This document shows positions 7,524-9,129 of a DNA stretch of 9,129 nt, in pieces (the stretch's first letter is position 1; every line of letters starts with the position of its first letter). The notes beneath the pieces were generated by a model. It ran no database searches, was not told where the DNA came from, and saw only the letters and a program-made list of their open reading frames with translations. Both the position numbers and the translations under genes were made by a program. The stretch spans positions 1 through 9,129 of the forward strand of contig DLVP01000058.1 of NCBI GenBank assembly GCA_003445125.1, read 5' to 3'. Source of the stretch: Oscillospiraceae bacterium. GTDB lineage: Bacteria; Bacillota; Clostridia; Oscillospirales; Ruminococcaceae.

Positions 7524-9082
7524 TGAGTGTGAAAGACATGGAAAAAATCAAACCGATGCTGTTCACGGCGTTGAAAGGGTACACGAAAAAGCAGTTTTTC
7601 AACGATCTCGTGGCAGGTGTCATTGTAGCGGTGATTGCGCTTCCGCTTTCGATCGCTTTGGCTCTGGCGTCCGGTGTCGGTCCCGAAGAAGGACTGTATA
7701 CCGCGATTGTCGCAGGATTTCTGATTTCTTTTCTCGGCGGAAGCCGGGTGCAGATTGCCGGACCTACGGCGGCATTTGCTACGATTGTGGCGGGAATTGT
7801 CAATAAAAACGGCATGGACGGATTGGCACTGGCAACCGTCATGGCAGGCGTTCTTCTGGTCGTGATGGGCTTGCTTCGTTTGGGAAGCCTGATTCGCTTC
7901 ATCCCGTATACCATCACCACCGGCTTCACGGCGGGAATTGCCGTAACGATTTTGGTGGGACAGCTTAAGGACTTTTTCGGTCTGACCTATCCGGAAGGAG
8001 TCAAACCGATTGAAACCACGGAAAAAATCAAAGCCTTCGGAGAGAATATCGCGACGGTTAACGGCTGGGCGGTACTGGTGGGCGTAGCGGCACTGGCGAT
8101 TCTGATTTTTTGGCCGAAAATCAGCAAAAAGATCCCCGGTTCGCTGATTGCGATTCTGGTAGGCATCGGCATGGTGAAGCTGCTTCGACTGCCGGTGAAT
8201 ACCATCGGCGACCTGTACCGGGTCAGCAGTGCTCTGCCGTCGTTTCGACTGCCTTCGTTTGACCTTCATTCGGTGATTACCGTGTTTCCCGATGCGGTAA
8301 CGATTGCGGTGCTGGCTGCGATCGAGTCGCTTCTTTCCTGCGTGGTGGCGGATGGCATGATCGGGGACAAGCACCGCTCCAATACCGAACTGGTGGCGCA
8401 GGGAATCGGCAATGTCGGTTCGGCACTGTTCGGCGGTATTCCCGCCACGGGCGCGATTGCACGTACCGCGGCAAATATTAAAAACGGAGGACGGACGCCC
8501 GTTTCCGGTATGGTACACGCGGCGGTACTTCTACTGATTCTGGTGGTTCTGATGCCGTATGCGGCGCTGATTCCGATGCCGGTAATTGCGGCGATTCTTT
8601 TCCATGTCGCCTATAATATGTGCCAGTGGCGCCCCTTTGTCAAAATTGTAAGAACTGCGCCGAAAAGCGATGTGCTGATTCTGGTGCTCACCTTTGTGTT
8701 GACAGTGGTGTTTGACCTTGTGGTTGCAATCGCGGTCGGCATGGTATTGGCGTGTGTGGTGTTTATGAAGAACATGAGCGATCACACGACAATGGAGGTG
8801 CGGGAATCGGAGGACGAAACGGTCTTTACGGTTCACGGCTCGCTCTTTTTCGGAACAAGCGAGAAAATCGGCAGTATTACGGTCGCGGACAAAGCGATTG
8901 TGCTTGACTTTTCTCAGGTGACCGTGATCGACGCGACGGCGCTTAAGGAACTTTTGGCGCTGCGTGATCGCTGTGCGCAAAAAGGCGTGCCGATGAAGAT
9001 TGTGAATACGGACGCTTCTCTGCAAAAAGCGCTTGCAAAAGCCGATCTTGCGGAAACGGCTGCCGAAACGGTAAATGTCTGA
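7523..9082 (+). CDS. SulP (SLC26) family anion transporter with C-terminal STAS domain
   Basis: Secondary transporter of the SulP family, moving sulfate, bicarbonate or dicarboxylates across the cytoplasmic membrane. The 519-residue product opens with a short basic segment, then the family entry motif DLVAGVIVAVIALPLSIALA and further hydrophobic helices (SRVQIAGPTAAFATIVAG, TITTGFTAGIAV, AAIESLLSCVVADGM, GIPATGAIARTAANI) up to about residue 415. A cytoplasmic STAS domain follows (about 425-510), with IVLDFSQVTVIDATAL at 459-474. At the position of the phosphorylated serine of SpoIIAA it has Ala471, followed by Thr472. The start is taken as ATG 7523, whose A is the last base of the upstream TGA stop (TGATGA-type coupling). 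No clear ribosome site precedes it, and ATG 7538 (514 residues) is an alternative. E. coli DauA is a C4-dicarboxylate SulP, which would fit the hydratase in this operon; this is inference. Confidence 0.93.
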   Translation: MSVKDMEKIKPMLFTALKGYTKKQFFNDLVAGVIVAVIALPLSIALALASGVGPEEGLYTAIVAGFLISFLGGSRVQIAGPTAAFATIVAGIVNKNGMDGLALATVMAGVLLVVMGLLRLGSLIRFIPYTITTGFTAGIAVTILVGQLKDFFGLTYPEGVKPIETTEKIKAFGENIATVNGWAVLVGVAALAILIFWPKISKKIPGSLIAILVGIGMVKLLRLPVNTIGDLYRVSSALPSFRLPSFDLHSVITVFPDAVTIAVLAAIESLLSCVVADGMIGDKHRSNTELVAQGIGNVGSALFGGIPATGAIARTAANIKNGGRTPVSGMVHAAVLLLILVVLMPYAALIPMPVIAAILFHVAYNMCQWRPFVKIVRTAPKSDVLILVLTFVLTVVFDLVVAIAVGMVLACVVFMKNMSDHTTMEVRESEDETVFTVHGSLFFGTSEKIGSITVADKAIVLDFSQVTVIDATALKELLALRDRCAQKGVPMKIVNTDASLQKALAKADLAETAAETVNV

Positions 9083-9083
9083 A

Positions 9084-9113
9084 AAAAGCCCTGTGACTTG
9101 TCACAGGGCTTTT
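9084..9113. terminator. Hairpin terminator after the SulP gene, usable in both directions
   Basis: A perfect inverted repeat with 14-base arms (AAAAGCCCTGTGAC, a TT centre, then GTCACAGGGCTTTT) begins 2 bases after the SulP stop codon. The G+C-rich stem followed by T4 on the plus strand is a Rho-independent terminator for the four-gene operon. On the minus strand the same stem is followed by T6, so it could also stop transcripts arriving from a convergent gene to the right of the window. Confidence 0.9.
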
Positions 9114-9129
9114 CAGCTTGTCAAAAAAC

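Overview
The window looks like chromosomal DNA from an endospore-forming member of the Bacillota. It is probably of the class Clostridia, and perhaps an Oscillospirales- or Ruminococcus-type gut lineage with balanced base composition. The reason is the left third, which carries the spore-former marker cluster spoIIGA-sigE-sigG on the minus strand. The class-level placement is an inference from protein flavour and operon content, not a measurement.

Layout. On the minus strand, read right to left: spoIIGA (2453-1557, GTG start), sigE encoding pro-sigma-E (1567-848, overlapping spoIIGA by 11 bases), a 98-base gap with a candidate forespore promoter, then sigG (749 to the window edge, missing only its last few codons). 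A 156-base divergent region (2454-2609) separates this cluster from a plus-strand set of four tightly packed genes. These are a YbhJ-type aconitase-superfamily hydratase (2610-4874), a short GH31 glycosidase (4884-6392), an SEDS (FtsW/RodA/SpoVE) glycosyltransferase (6411-7523) and a SulP/SLC26 anion transporter with a STAS domain (7523-9082). The set ends in a strong hairpin terminator (9084-9113).

How the genes work together. The minus-strand genes are the established sporulation cascade: Spo0A and sigma-A would activate spoIIGA-sigE at the onset of sporulation, SpoIIGA matures pro-sigma-E in the mother cell, and sigma-G runs late forespore expression. The divergent region supports this. 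It holds a perfect 0A box (TTCGACA reading toward spoIIGA) 21 bases upstream of a TATACT -10 element, which is the unusually long spacing known from the B. subtilis spoIIG promoter. The plus-strand genes have their own sigma-A-type promoter, gaps of 9, 18 and -1 bases, and one shared terminator, so they are very likely one transcript. Their joint role is not established. A hydratase plus a SulP carrier suggests organic-acid uptake and use, while GH31 plus SEDS suggests glycan or envelope work. No mobile element, CRISPR array, tRNA or rRNA was seen, and no stretch over 300 bases lacks a gene.
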